From a virus: a DNA stretch of 35,259 bases. Location of the stretch: positions 1-35,259 of IMG/VR virus record IMGVR_UViG_3300019776_001126. One strand, 5' to 3'. Within the stretch, counting starts at the first letter, position 1; each line of letters opens with the position of its first letter. A program made the translations under genes and the position numbers. The notes beneath the pieces are model-generated. The model searched no databases and was not told the origin of the DNA. It saw only the letters and a list, made by a program, of their open reading frames with translations. Shown here in pieces: positions 1 through 7,331 of this stretch.

Positions 1-816
1 TTAAATCCCATTTAAATCAATCTTGAAGTTCGCAGTCAAAACTTCTGTTTTCTTCTTGCGTACTCCTGACTTGGCAGCAACAGTAACATCTTGTACTATC
101 TCTATTTGATGCCAGCCATGCGCCTTAACAAACTCCTTAAGTACTGGACTCGGGTAACTACTCAATAAGAACTTTCCTTCCAAGTTACTCAACAATGTGA
201 GCAGTTGTGTAAAGTCTTCAATTGAATAGCCATCATAGTGACCACAATCACTGTTGTAGTAAGGTGGATCACAATAGAAGAATGCATCAGCAGTATCGCG
301 TGAACGTATAATTCGAACAGCATCAGCGCACTCAATTTGCACATTTTGTAAGCGTATAGCAAAGTCCTCAGTAAACGATATCCGTTTGTTTGATATCTTC
401 AAACTGGTTGTGTTCTTGGCAATATCATATCCCCAAGTTGAATCCAACATACCTGCGAATCCCTGTGAGGCTAAAACCCAAACCGCCCAGGCTCTATCTA
501 TCTTTGAAAATAGATGTGGGTTCTGATACATTGTTTTTGCATCACGGTGTAATTGGCGCGAGTGTAATGATATCCTGATTCGCTTCTCCAAATCAACAAA
601 ATCATTCTTTACACAATCATAGAAGTTGATCAACTCACTATTGGTGTCATTGATAATCTCAACTCCTGATGGTTCCTTAGCCCAAAACACTGCACCACCT
701 CCAACGAATGGCTCACAATATAATTTATGTTCAGGTACCAATTGCAGAATTTTACTCACTAATTTCTGCTTACCGCCATAATAACTTATTGGCGTTTTCA
801 TTTTTGTTTTGCTCAT
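1..816 (-). CDS. dam: D12-class DNA adenine N6-methyltransferase (Dam-like)
   Basis: Transfers methyl from S-adenosylmethionine to adenine N6 in DNA; Dam relatives usually act at GATC, but the target here is inferred only. Visible motifs are SYYGGK (residues 11-16), the SAM-binding FVGGGAVF (37-44), the acidic strand INDTNSELINFY (55-66) and catalytic DPPYY (183-187), in the order expected for the D12 family. At 271 residues it is full length, with the stop codon in the first three bases of the window. It lies behind a strong hairpin terminator (846-926), so it is probably not simply co-transcribed with the tail genes. In Mu-like phages DNA-modification genes often sit at this right end and protect the phage from host restriction. 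It could instead be the first host gene, since the phage right end is not identified. Confidence 0.93.
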   Translation of the reverse strand: MSKTKMKTPISYYGGKQKLVSKILQLVPEHKLYCEPFVGGGAVFWAKEPSGVEIINDTNSELINFYDCVKNDFVDLEKRIRISLHSRQLHRDAKTMYQNPHLFSKIDRAWAVWVLASQGFAGMLDSTWGYDIAKNTTSLKISNKRISFTEDFAIRLQNVQIECADAVRIIRSRDTADAFFYCDPPYYNSDCGHYDGYSIEDFTQLLTLLSNLEGKFLLSSYPSPVLKEFVKAHGWHQIEIVQDVTVAAKSGVRKKKTEVLTANFKIDLNGI

Positions 817-845
817 AATATTTCATTTAGTTACATTTGTTTCAT

Positions 846-926
846 CCCAACAAAAAAGCACATCAAGTACCTCCAAGGCATTACGCTCTCGGCTTGGCAT
901 TTGATGTGCTTTTTATTTTTGTTGGG
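846..926. terminator. Large bidirectional hairpin terminator between fibre gene and dam
   Basis: The left arm (846-866) and right arm (901-926) form a long stem around GCACATCAA/TTGATGTGC, flanked by A and T runs on both sides and closed by CCCAAC/GTTGGG; a 5-nt bulge lies in the right arm. The 34-nt loop can form its own stem, CCAAG (873-877) with CTTGG (893-897). T-rich stretches follow the stem on either strand, so it should terminate transcription from both directions. It ends the minus-strand late operon. The elaborate loop is unusual for a plain terminator. Confidence 0.75.
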
Positions 927-956
927 AAACCTAAATAGAAAAAGTCGGGAGCGTTA

Positions 957-1745
957 CTATACCCCTTCGAACGGTGTTATCTGACTGAAATCAATCAAAT
1001 ATGCAGCTGCTGGCTCAACAGATCTAAATCTAATTTCACCATTTGTTAAGATAACTCCTGAAATATTATCGATATCTCCTCCTGATCCTGTTTTTTGTCC
1101 AAGAATGAATTCCTTTTCAACTTCGGGTCTATAACCAACAGGGAGTGTTGCAATCAACAAATCTTGCAATCCATCAACTGGATCCTCTTCGTATCTAAAT
1201 CCACGTAAATGAACAAATTCACTTGAATCCTTCTTAAATTCAATTGACCATGTATCAATACCATTTGTAGTGTCAACTAAATTATGCCAGGAATCAGTAT
1301 TAATTTTGATTCGTGTGATCTGAAAGATATTCTTTGTATCAGCATACTCAGTATATCCAGCAGGAATTGAAGATGCAACTGTTACCTTAGCAGCACGCCC
1401 CTGATAGGTATTGAAATCTAGTGTAGATTGAAATACTTTATAGCCTTCAGAATCGAAATAAGTATATAAGTCCCAATATTCAAATTGACCAACTGAAGGC
1501 TCAGGATAAGTGTGCGCTGGAACAATACAAATTTCTCCACTAATGGAAATAAAACCTGCAGCAATTGAAACGGTTCCTGATGTAACTGTTCTTTCACACC
1601 CTGAAATTATTACCGCTTCCGAGTCAGTTACTCCATAACCACTCATTAATCCTTTGAAAGCTTCTCTGATTCCATTGTCAATCCATCTGAAATCATTCAA
1701 TGTTAGTGGAAAACCACCGTTATCTGTTGTTTTTAAAGTATTCAT
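957..1745 (-). CDS. Terminal tail fibre / tail-tip protein (putative)
   Basis: Protein of 262 residues, the last gene of the minus-strand tail operon, overlapping the previous gene by ATGA. It is rich in beta-prone segments, Thr, Ser, Gly and aromatic residues, with no signal peptide or membrane segment. The N-terminus (KTTDNGGFPLTLNDFRW) resembles the start of short fibre/tip proteins encoded after baseplate J and tail protein I in Bacteroidota Mu-like phages. Position next to the end of the structural operon is where Mu encodes its tail fibre, so receptor binding is the likely role. This is inferred from position and composition; no catalytic motif is visible. Confidence 0.6.
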   Translation of the reverse strand: MNTLKTTDNGGFPLTLNDFRWIDNGIREAFKGLMSGYGVTDSEAVIISGCERTVTSGTVSIAAGFISISGEICIVPAHTYPEPSVGQFEYWDLYTYFDSEGYKVFQSTLDFNTYQGRAAKVTVASSIPAGYTEYADTKNIFQITRIKINTDSWHNLVDTTNGIDTWSIEFKKDSSEFVHLRGFRYEEDPVDGLQDLLIATLPVGYRPEVEKEFILGQKTGSGGDIDNISGVILTNGEIRFRSVEPAAAYLIDFSQITPFEGV

Positions 1746-2218
1746 ACAATTTCAATTTTATAGCGCTTTGCAGCGAGTTTATATTTGTTCAATAGGTATT
1801 TCATCAAGTCTTCATTAAAAACGACTGTAGAGGGCACGTTTACAATGAAATCGTAAGGATTAATCTCATTCTGATTGAATAGATATGTTGGAGCACCACC
1901 TTCTGCATTGTTGAATAGAAAGGTTTCTTCATTGTTTTCAGCATTATTAAAGATGAATACCTGTTCAATGAAAACTGCATCAGTAATATAAATACCTTCA
2001 TCTATCGGGTCAAATTCATCATTCAACATTCGCTCCAACTTACATACTTGTCCGTTTATTTGTAAATCATACTCAACACTTGCATATAGATCATCGAATT
2101 GATCATGCAATTGAATTAATGGTTTGAACGCAGCATTCAAATACTCAATTACTTCAGGAGCCTTATGCTGAGGTGGTAATAACCAAAGTACCAGGAAATA
2201 AAAATCTATGACTATCAT
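1742..2218 (-). CDS. Baseplate/tail protein in the gpI (Mu gp48) position, with FNNAE repeats
   Basis: Protein of 158 residues, ATGA-overlapped with both neighbours, so translationally coupled between baseplate J and the fibre gene. This is the position of P2 gpI or Mu gp48, which links baseplate wedge and fibre. The N-terminal part (LLPPQHKAPEVIEYLNAAFKP) is helical and amphipathic. The middle carries three degenerate repeats of the form hFxFNN/QxE: VFIFNNAENNEE, TFLFNNAEGG and TYLFNQNE (about residues 87-117). The repeats suggest a small beta-rich linker. I do not recognise a named family with certainty; function is inferred from synteny. Confidence 0.6.
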   Translation of the reverse strand: MIVIDFYFLVLWLLPPQHKAPEVIEYLNAAFKPLIQLHDQFDDLYASVEYDLQINGQVCKLERMLNDEFDPIDEGIYITDAVFIEQVFIFNNAENNEETFLFNNAEGGAPTYLFNQNEINPYDFIVNVPSTVVFNEDLMKYLLNKYKLAAKRYKIEIV

Positions 2219-3084
2219 GCTAAAATGTATGTAATTGAATCAGATAAAGGAAAGGCTGGATCGATAGTTAAATAACCGGCATTTGGATTGTAATAATCTC
2301 CAAGTGCAACAAAAGTATTGATACCGTATTGAGCGGACGCATTTTCATATACTGGATTCACAACCCCTTCCACTTGTTGAATTTTATCGGTCAATTCAGT
2401 TATTGAGAACACGCCATTAAATGGTAAACCTTTACAATAATCAGTGATTGCAGTTTCAATTGGTTTTATTGAGGTATTACTGATTAATTCACCATTTGCA
2501 TTTATGACCAACGGATCTACATAAACACGGTATTGAACTCTGAGCAGATCAGGAACCCGAGATACACAAGTTATGATCACGCCAGCAAATTTCAACTTCT
2601 GCATGTATGCAATGAAAGCATCCAGTTCGAGTGTTGTTAATGGCTCAGGCGTTCCTGCTCCATCAAGTTTAGCAACTTTCAGAAACAATTGTCCACCTAT
2701 TTCATTCACGGAAACAAGCTTCACAATACGCAGCGCTTCGTTCACTGCTGCATATTGATACTCACCATCTGCTTGTAATACTAGTGCATCACCGTATTGA
2801 AACTCCAATGCCCGGGCATGATACCATTGAACACTACCAATTTTTAATTGGAGTGCTCTTTCTTCTATCCATGCAACATGATCATCAAAGCGTTTTTCAT
2901 GCATCCATATCCCAAACGCAATAACAAAAAACATCAAACGCCACACAGCAACCTTACTGGCTGTTGTTAGATCAGCTAAAAGTGTTTGTGTGTTATCAAT
3001 GTTTGGTTGCAGCGTTGAAAGTGTTGCCATCGTTTGTTTTTCGAGCAACATTTCATCTAATATTTGATTAATTGTGCGTGCCAT
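2215..3084 (-). CDS. Baseplate J-like wedge protein
   Basis: Protein of 289 residues, shorter than Mu gp47 or P2 gpJ, but with the recognisable C-terminal pattern of the baseplate J family: a beta strand segment (VPDLLRVQYRVYVDPLVIN), an IxTAIxDYC-type helix (KPIETAITDYCKGLPFNG) and TDKIQQVEGVVNP. In contractile tails this protein forms the wedge ring that triggers sheath contraction. The N-terminal half has a hydrophobic patch (VAVWRLMFFVIAFGIW) that looks like a buried helix rather than an export signal. It sits between a small 65-residue protein and the gpI-position protein, as expected for the baseplate cluster. Confidence 0.8.
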   Translation of the reverse strand: MARTINQILDEMLLEKQTMATLSTLQPNIDNTQTLLADLTTASKVAVWRLMFFVIAFGIWMHEKRFDDHVAWIEERALQLKIGSVQWYHARALEFQYGDALVLQADGEYQYAAVNEALRIVKLVSVNEIGGQLFLKVAKLDGAGTPEPLTTLELDAFIAYMQKLKFAGVIITCVSRVPDLLRVQYRVYVDPLVINANGELISNTSIKPIETAITDYCKGLPFNGVFSITELTDKIQQVEGVVNPVYENASAQYGINTFVALGDYYNPNAGYLTIDPAFPLSDSITYILA

Positions 3085-3085
3085 G

Positions 3086-3283
3086 TTATAATTCTAAATT
3101 TAGTTTATCTTCATAAGGTTGTGTATCATACCAATTCCAACCATCAACAGGATAATCATAAGTGTCTTTTTTATTTCTATCCAGAGTATATTCAAAACTT
3201 ATTACTTTATTAGGTGCGAAGAACCATTGTTGGGATGTTTTATCAAATTTGTAAAACCCACTAGTATCTACTTTTTCTTCCAT
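3086..3283 (-). CDS. Small tail-region protein of unknown function
   Basis: Protein of 65 residues. I chose ATG at 3283 because it immediately follows the upstream stop at 3286 in an AT-rich TAATTATG context; a start at 3304 would force an 18-base overlap. It contains many Trp, Tyr and Asp residues (DGWNWYDTQPYED) and no transmembrane segment. The aromatic C-terminus is reminiscent of small fibre-associated or fibre-assembly proteins, but I do not recognise a family. It lies between the BspA-like fibre and baseplate J, so a role in fibre attachment or folding is an inference from position only. Confidence 0.6.
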   Translation of the reverse strand: MEEKVDTSGFYKFDKTSQQWFFAPNKVISFEYTLDRNKKDTYDYPVDGWNWYDTQPYEDKLNLEL

Positions 3284-3285
3284 AA

Positions 3286-4923
3286 TTATAAGGTTACTGT
3301 CCAATTTTTAGATGTTGCAATGAGTATGTCAGCTGCTGTTAAGCTAACAGAACCAGGATTATTTGTAATTATAATTACCTGAGTTGTTACAGGAGTGCCC
3401 AAGTCGTTGAACAAATCAATAAGCGCCTGATGGCGTAGATTACATCCAGCAATAGTAAAAGAAACTTTTATACCTGGAAGTCTCAGAGTTCGTAGCGCTA
3501 GACAATTGTAAAATGCCCCAGTGGTCACCAATATATTTGCTGCCGATGTAAATATAATCTCTCTCAGAGCGTTACACTCGCCAAACGCATATTGAATATT
3601 GGTTGCTGATGTATTCGATATAGTGCCAATTTTCTGAAGCGCTGTGCAGTAGTAAAACATCTGTGCCATGCTGGTAGACAGGTTTATATTTATGTTTCCA
3701 AGTTGTACTAAATGAGAACATCCATAAAACATGTTTCCTGTTGAGTTTACGCTAGGCATTGAAATGTTTCCGAGCTTTTTGAATGCCGATTGCTGAAAGA
3801 AACCGTATGCTGTAACTGCAGAATTCCACGTGAAGTCCATTTCATCAATGTTACCAATAAAGGCAAACATCTGCTGTGACGATGTAGCCGATGCTGTATT
3901 GGCTATAAATTTCAAATTGCGCAACGCTCCCATTCCGTTATAGTAGTTGTTCGCATTAACAGATGAATAGTTTGCACTGAATATTTGAAACCTCTGCAAA
4001 ATGGATGGATATCTACTGAATATTGGCCACGATGTGCTCCAATTTATAGCTATATCAAGCCAGTTGTTTGATCCACCATTAGAAATTGCAGCACCGAGAT
4101 TTACAGTAGTAGCAGCACCGCTAGTAAATGTTATTTGGATCAATACTTGTTTGTAGTTTCGTCCATAGGAATCTTGTAGAATTGCTCCACTAATTGCTGT
4201 ATAGTCATATCTCTTGATCTTGGCTGTAGTACCCGTTACATTGGTAGTAGTGCCATCACCCCAATTTATAGAGTAGGCAATACTCGAAACGGTTCCAATA
4301 GATATACTTGCTGCATTCTCCTCTCCCTCAAACACAGCGAAGATTCCAACAGCTCGTTTATCCGTTGTTGAAATATCTGGCAAGGCTATCCATTCAGATG
4401 GGCGCATCCAAATATTTGGGTCTGGAGTAGGAGTACAAATCATTGGAATGTTACTCGGCAAGTCAACCTCTGTTCCATCTGAATCAATATGAATAATATT
4501 TGGCACCTCAACATGCGCATCGGTTCCAGCAACATACGTATCAGATGCTAATTCATCTCCTAACGTATTAAAGGCTTTAACAGTTCCATTTGGAATAGGT
4601 AACTCCTGCACCCCTGTTCCAGGAGCGAAGCTTGATGATGCAATAACTTCATTCAAGGTATTAATCGCTTGAACGATGATTGTGTATGCTGGTAAAGTTG
4701 TATCAGAAGATGCCAATGAAAAGTCGTTTGATTCATTCAACTTGGCATAGAAATCAACAACTTCTTGCTTCATTACTTCAGGAGCAACATAAGCTCCAGT
4801 TGGAATGTCCAGGCTCGTAAGATTGTTGGCATGTAGAAAATCAAAAAGCCCGGACAATGCACCGCCATTTTCGAGCAGCACATCAAAGATTGATTGATCT
4901 ACTTTTTTATTAATAAGTCCCAT
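3286..4923 (-). CDS. BspA-like leucine-rich-repeat tail fibre/adhesin
   Basis: Protein of 545 residues. The N-terminus (DVLLENGGALSGLFDFLHANN, then a short IPTGAYV turn) resembles the LysM-like segment of tail-X type baseplate proteins common in Bacteroidota phages. A low-complexity middle follows, and from about residue 300 to 510 there are irregular leucine-rich repeats of the BspA/LRR_5 type, seen as recurring MFYGCSHL, MFYYCTAL, AFGECNAL and AFYNCLAL segments spaced about 22-25 residues apart. BspA-like repeats are surface-binding modules, so this is a good candidate receptor-binding fibre. It overlaps the upstream gene by 14 bases. It carries no signal peptide, which fits a virion protein rather than a secreted host adhesin. 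Confidence 0.78.
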   Translation of the reverse strand: MGLINKKVDQSIFDVLLENGGALSGLFDFLHANNLTSLDIPTGAYVAPEVMKQEVVDFYAKLNESNDFSLASSDTTLPAYTIIVQAINTLNEVIASSSFAPGTGVQELPIPNGTVKAFNTLGDELASDTYVAGTDAHVEVPNIIHIDSDGTEVDLPSNIPMICTPTPDPNIWMRPSEWIALPDISTTDKRAVGIFAVFEGEENAASISIGTVSSIAYSINWGDGTTTNVTGTTAKIKRYDYTAISGAILQDSYGRNYKQVLIQITFTSGAATTVNLGAAISNGGSNNWLDIAINWSTSWPIFSRYPSILQRFQIFSANYSSVNANNYYNGMGALRNLKFIANTASATSSQQMFAFIGNIDEMDFTWNSAVTAYGFFQQSAFKKLGNISMPSVNSTGNMFYGCSHLVQLGNININLSTSMAQMFYYCTALQKIGTISNTSATNIQYAFGECNALREIIFTSAANILVTTGAFYNCLALRTLRLPGIKVSFTIAGCNLRHQALIDLFNDLGTPVTTQVIIITNNPGSVSLTAADILIATSKNWTVTL

Positions 4924-5200
4924 GCGCTTTAATTATTTGTGTTGCTGGATCCACTGATGCAAATGATTGTTTTGCACCATCAGCTTCCAAATTCAATAAT
5001 ATCTTTCTTTCAAGTTCGGCAACCGTTGCAGGAGATAAACTTGAATTAATGTACTGTGTCATATTCACGCCAATCAATGGAGCATTTTTAAAATGTCCAG
5101 GCGCTGCCATCAGAATGTGTTCAACATGTTGCTCATCACTAAATGACACGTTCCAATCACCATTCACAATCGGCGCTTTTATGTTGATATCCTTAGCCAT
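4910..5200 (-). CDS. Small baseplate-cluster protein (gp46/gp25 position)
   Basis: Protein of 96 residues from ATG at 5200, which overlaps the upstream stop in the compact ATGGCTAA arrangement; a start at 5230 would lie deep inside the spike gene. It contains GDWNVSFSDEQHVEHILMAAPGHFKN, a pattern of alternating short helices, and a C-terminal helix (VAELERKILLNLEADGA) followed by VDPATQIIKAHG. In length and position, between the spike and the fibre/baseplate J genes, it matches the small gp25/gpW-like wedge protein (Mu gp46). The sequence similarity is not strong enough for me to assert that family. Confidence 0.6.
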   Translation of the reverse strand: MAKDINIKAPIVNGDWNVSFSDEQHVEHILMAAPGHFKNAPLIGVNMTQYINSSLSPATVAELERKILLNLEADGAKQSFASVDPATQIIKAHGTY

Positions 5201-5735
5201 GTTTAATGTTTTCGTTTTCCATATTCTCAAAGTTGATCACAACTGATGCGGTTGCGCTATTAAAAGCTGTTGCACCAGCAGGACCATTTGCAGCGCTTCC
5301 AACTCCAACTGCTGTTAATCCACTTGCAACTGCTGATTTAATTGTTTCAACTGCTTGTTTTAATTCATTCAAATTGCTCAAGACTGCATCTACTTTTAAA
5401 ATCCCACCAAAGTCTTCATTGCGTAAAATCAACTTTTCAGTAGGTGCAAATCGTATGTTCTTAATTTCAGAATATACAAGCGCTGTTAAGTTCTCAAGCT
5501 TTCCATCAGTCATACCACACAACACATAAGAACCTACGACTGGTTCAATGAATATCCCTGAATCCTCACCATTCAATACTGACTTGATTGTAACATCTTC
5601 TACCTTGGCTCCAATGTTTAATTCCATAGCAATTGTCCAGGTACTTGCATCAAACGATGTTACCTTTCCGATCATTAAATCAGGTTTAACCATTGATTTA
5701 ACCATTGCACGAATTGCTGTTTTAATATCTGTCAT
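5193..5735 (-). CDS. Baseplate spike / assembly protein V-like (Mu gp45-like)
   Basis: Protein of 180 residues with ATGA overlap to the upstream gpD-like gene. It begins with a short helix, then an OB-fold-like beta region (LMIGKVTSFDASTWTIAMEL through GSYVLCGMTDGKLENL) typical of gpV/gp45 spikes, where the protein crosses the target membrane after sheath contraction. The C-terminal third is Ala/Gly/Val rich (ASGLTAVGVGSAANGPAG) and may form the tip or trimer strand. The order gpD then spike then small wedge protein is the Mu order gp44-gp45-gp46. Family assignment rests on pattern and synteny. Confidence 0.72.
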   Translation of the reverse strand: MTDIKTAIRAMVKSMVKPDLMIGKVTSFDASTWTIAMELNIGAKVEDVTIKSVLNGEDSGIFIEPVVGSYVLCGMTDGKLENLTALVYSEIKNIRFAPTEKLILRNEDFGGILKVDAVLSNLNELKQAVETIKSAVASGLTAVGVGSAANGPAGATAFNSATASVVINFENMENENIKHG

Positions 5736-6676
5736 GTTCTTGGTCCTGGGCTTATGGTTTGCTGAAATCCTTCAATTCCAAATTCATATACTAATCCATC
5801 AACATAATACTCTCCTGTCTTATCTGATTCCTGATCATTACGCAGTGTTATAATATCTCCATGTTTTACCAATGGCAATCCAAATGCAACGAAGTCACCA
5901 CGGAACCCATCATATTGAATGCGCTCCATTTCTTTCTCTGCTGCTTTTTGAAGTTCATCTTTTGGTAAATCAAAGAAGTTCAATGTTCTTTCTTCGCCAT
6001 CTGATTGTCCAATTGTTACTTCAAGCTTTTCACCGTTCGACATGTTGGAAATGGCTGTTACCTTTAAATTCAAATCATCTTTGGACATGTATTCCAAGTT
6101 CTGAGATTTGATATTTGAATTTGATGCATTGTCCAGGACAAATACATGTCGGTTCAAATTTTGTGGATCATACTGTTTTCCAACTACCACTTTACCGTTT
6201 CGAACGAATATTGGAAAACCATAATCTTGTTTTAGTTGATCAAGTAATTGTGCTGCGGTCAACTTTACAACTGTAAACTTTGGAAGCGACATGTCGAAAC
6301 AATCAACTTCATAAGGCAATACCTTTGATAAATAGGATTGAAATGTTTCATCCTTTGCGTTCTCAGTTACCTGAGTTTGTTTCAGTTTCCACATGAGATC
6401 CTCACATTCAATTTCAATTGGAACCTTCGGATGAACACGTACTACAAATCCTTTAAAGATCTCTTTCAATCCTCCTGATTCATAACCAACTTCAATTGTG
6501 ACTTCTGTACCTTTTGGAATGGCATTCTTCAATTGGTTTGAATCAACTTTTAATGCAGCAGGAAGCATGATTGTCGCTTTTTGCGTCAACTCCTTCCATG
6601 TGCTTTCAACTGTTACCTTGTGAACAAAGTCGAAATTCAATGAACCAATTTTGATATGACAAACAAGTACTTCCAT
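5732..6676 (-). CDS. Tail hub protein, phage late control gpD family (Mu gp44-like)
   Basis: Protein of 314 residues. It forms the trimeric hub between tail tube and spike in contractile tails. Segments typical of gpD are seen: a beta-rich start, VTIEVGYESGGLKEIFKGFVVR (tail-tube-like domain), FDMSLPKFTVVKLTAAQLLDQL with YGFPIFVRNGKVVVGK (the family's internal Q-D-YG-F core), and a C-terminal KHGDIITLRNDQESDKTGEYYVDG segment. It overlaps the DUF6046-like gene by one base and the spike gene by ATGA, so it is part of a tightly coupled baseplate cluster. Confidence 0.82.
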   Translation of the reverse strand: MEVLVCHIKIGSLNFDFVHKVTVESTWKELTQKATIMLPAALKVDSNQLKNAIPKGTEVTIEVGYESGGLKEIFKGFVVRVHPKVPIEIECEDLMWKLKQTQVTENAKDETFQSYLSKVLPYEVDCFDMSLPKFTVVKLTAAQLLDQLKQDYGFPIFVRNGKVVVGKQYDPQNLNRHVFVLDNASNSNIKSQNLEYMSKDDLNLKVTAISNMSNGEKLEVTIGQSDGEERTLNFFDLPKDELQKAAEKEMERIQYDGFRGDFVAFGLPLVKHGDIITLRNDQESDKTGEYYVDGLVYEFGIEGFQQTISPGPRT

Positions 6677-7320
6677 TAAATAATTGTTTCTGATGGTTTA
6701 TCCTGGATAATTAATGGTAATGGTTTTGTAGACTTCGCAGTAAATGAATATACTTGCACATTGATGTGTGGCGTTTTAGTGATCGGTTGTTCACTTAATA
6801 CAACAATCTCATAAATACCAAGAGCATTCATTGCTTCATGTTCAATTTCAATCGACTTATTCAAGTCCATGTATTTTTGAAAGGCTTTTAATTGCTCCAA
6901 TGGATAAATCGGTTGATTTTCACAGAGCATCCCCGAAACAGTGATCATCCAATCACCATTGTTGATGAATTCGTCTACTGATGTATCACGACCTTGAATA
7001 ATGGTAGAAATAATGTTTTTGGTTCTATTTACTTCACAAACCGCACTTTCAAGCAACAAATCAGGTAAACCATCGATGCTCTTCAATTTCAAAGGCATGA
7101 ACAACGGCATACCAGCCAAATTAGAACTGGTACCATAATTCTTACGATTGTACAATTGAACATTATCATATCCAATAGCAATCTTTGTAGCAGTTTCCAA
7201 CGCTTCTTGGTACTCAACTTCAGAACGTGTATTCAATAATTGATTCACAGCAATTCCAAGCGCAGGATTGAATCTTACGTCACTGGCAAATAATGCTAAT
7301 TCAGGTAATTTAAATTCCAT
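6676..7320 (-). CDS. DUF6046-like baseplate/tail protein
   Basis: Protein of 214 residues, located between tape measure and gpD hub. This is the slot of Mu gpN (DNA circularisation/tail tip) or of the LysM-type tail assembly protein in P2-like tails. I recognise it from memory as the DUF6046 type found in Bacteroidota phages: VCEVNRTKNIISTIIQGRDTSVDEFI, GDWMITVSGML and YPLEQLKAFQKY are the characteristic stretches, ending in PHINVQVYSFTAKS. No catalytic residues are obvious. It probably links the tape-measure end of the tube to the hub. Confidence 0.72.
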   Translation of the reverse strand: MEFKLPELALFASDVRFNPALGIAVNQLLNTRSEVEYQEALETATKIAIGYDNVQLYNRKNYGTSSNLAGMPLFMPLKLKSIDGLPDLLLESAVCEVNRTKNIISTIIQGRDTSVDEFINNGDWMITVSGMLCENQPIYPLEQLKAFQKYMDLNKSIEIEHEAMNALGIYEIVVLSEQPITKTPHINVQVYSFTAKSTKPLPLIIQDKPSETII

Positions 7321-7331
7321 TTGAATACTGT

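Noticed and set aside
817-956. Right phage end in the gap between dam and fibre gene
   Set aside because: TGTTGGG after the hairpin resembles a TG end, but I found no inverted match near 34100-34750 and no 5-bp duplication.
957-4923. Diversity-generating retroelement or invertible fibre switch
   Set aside because: No reverse transcriptase, template repeat or site-specific invertase is present in the window.
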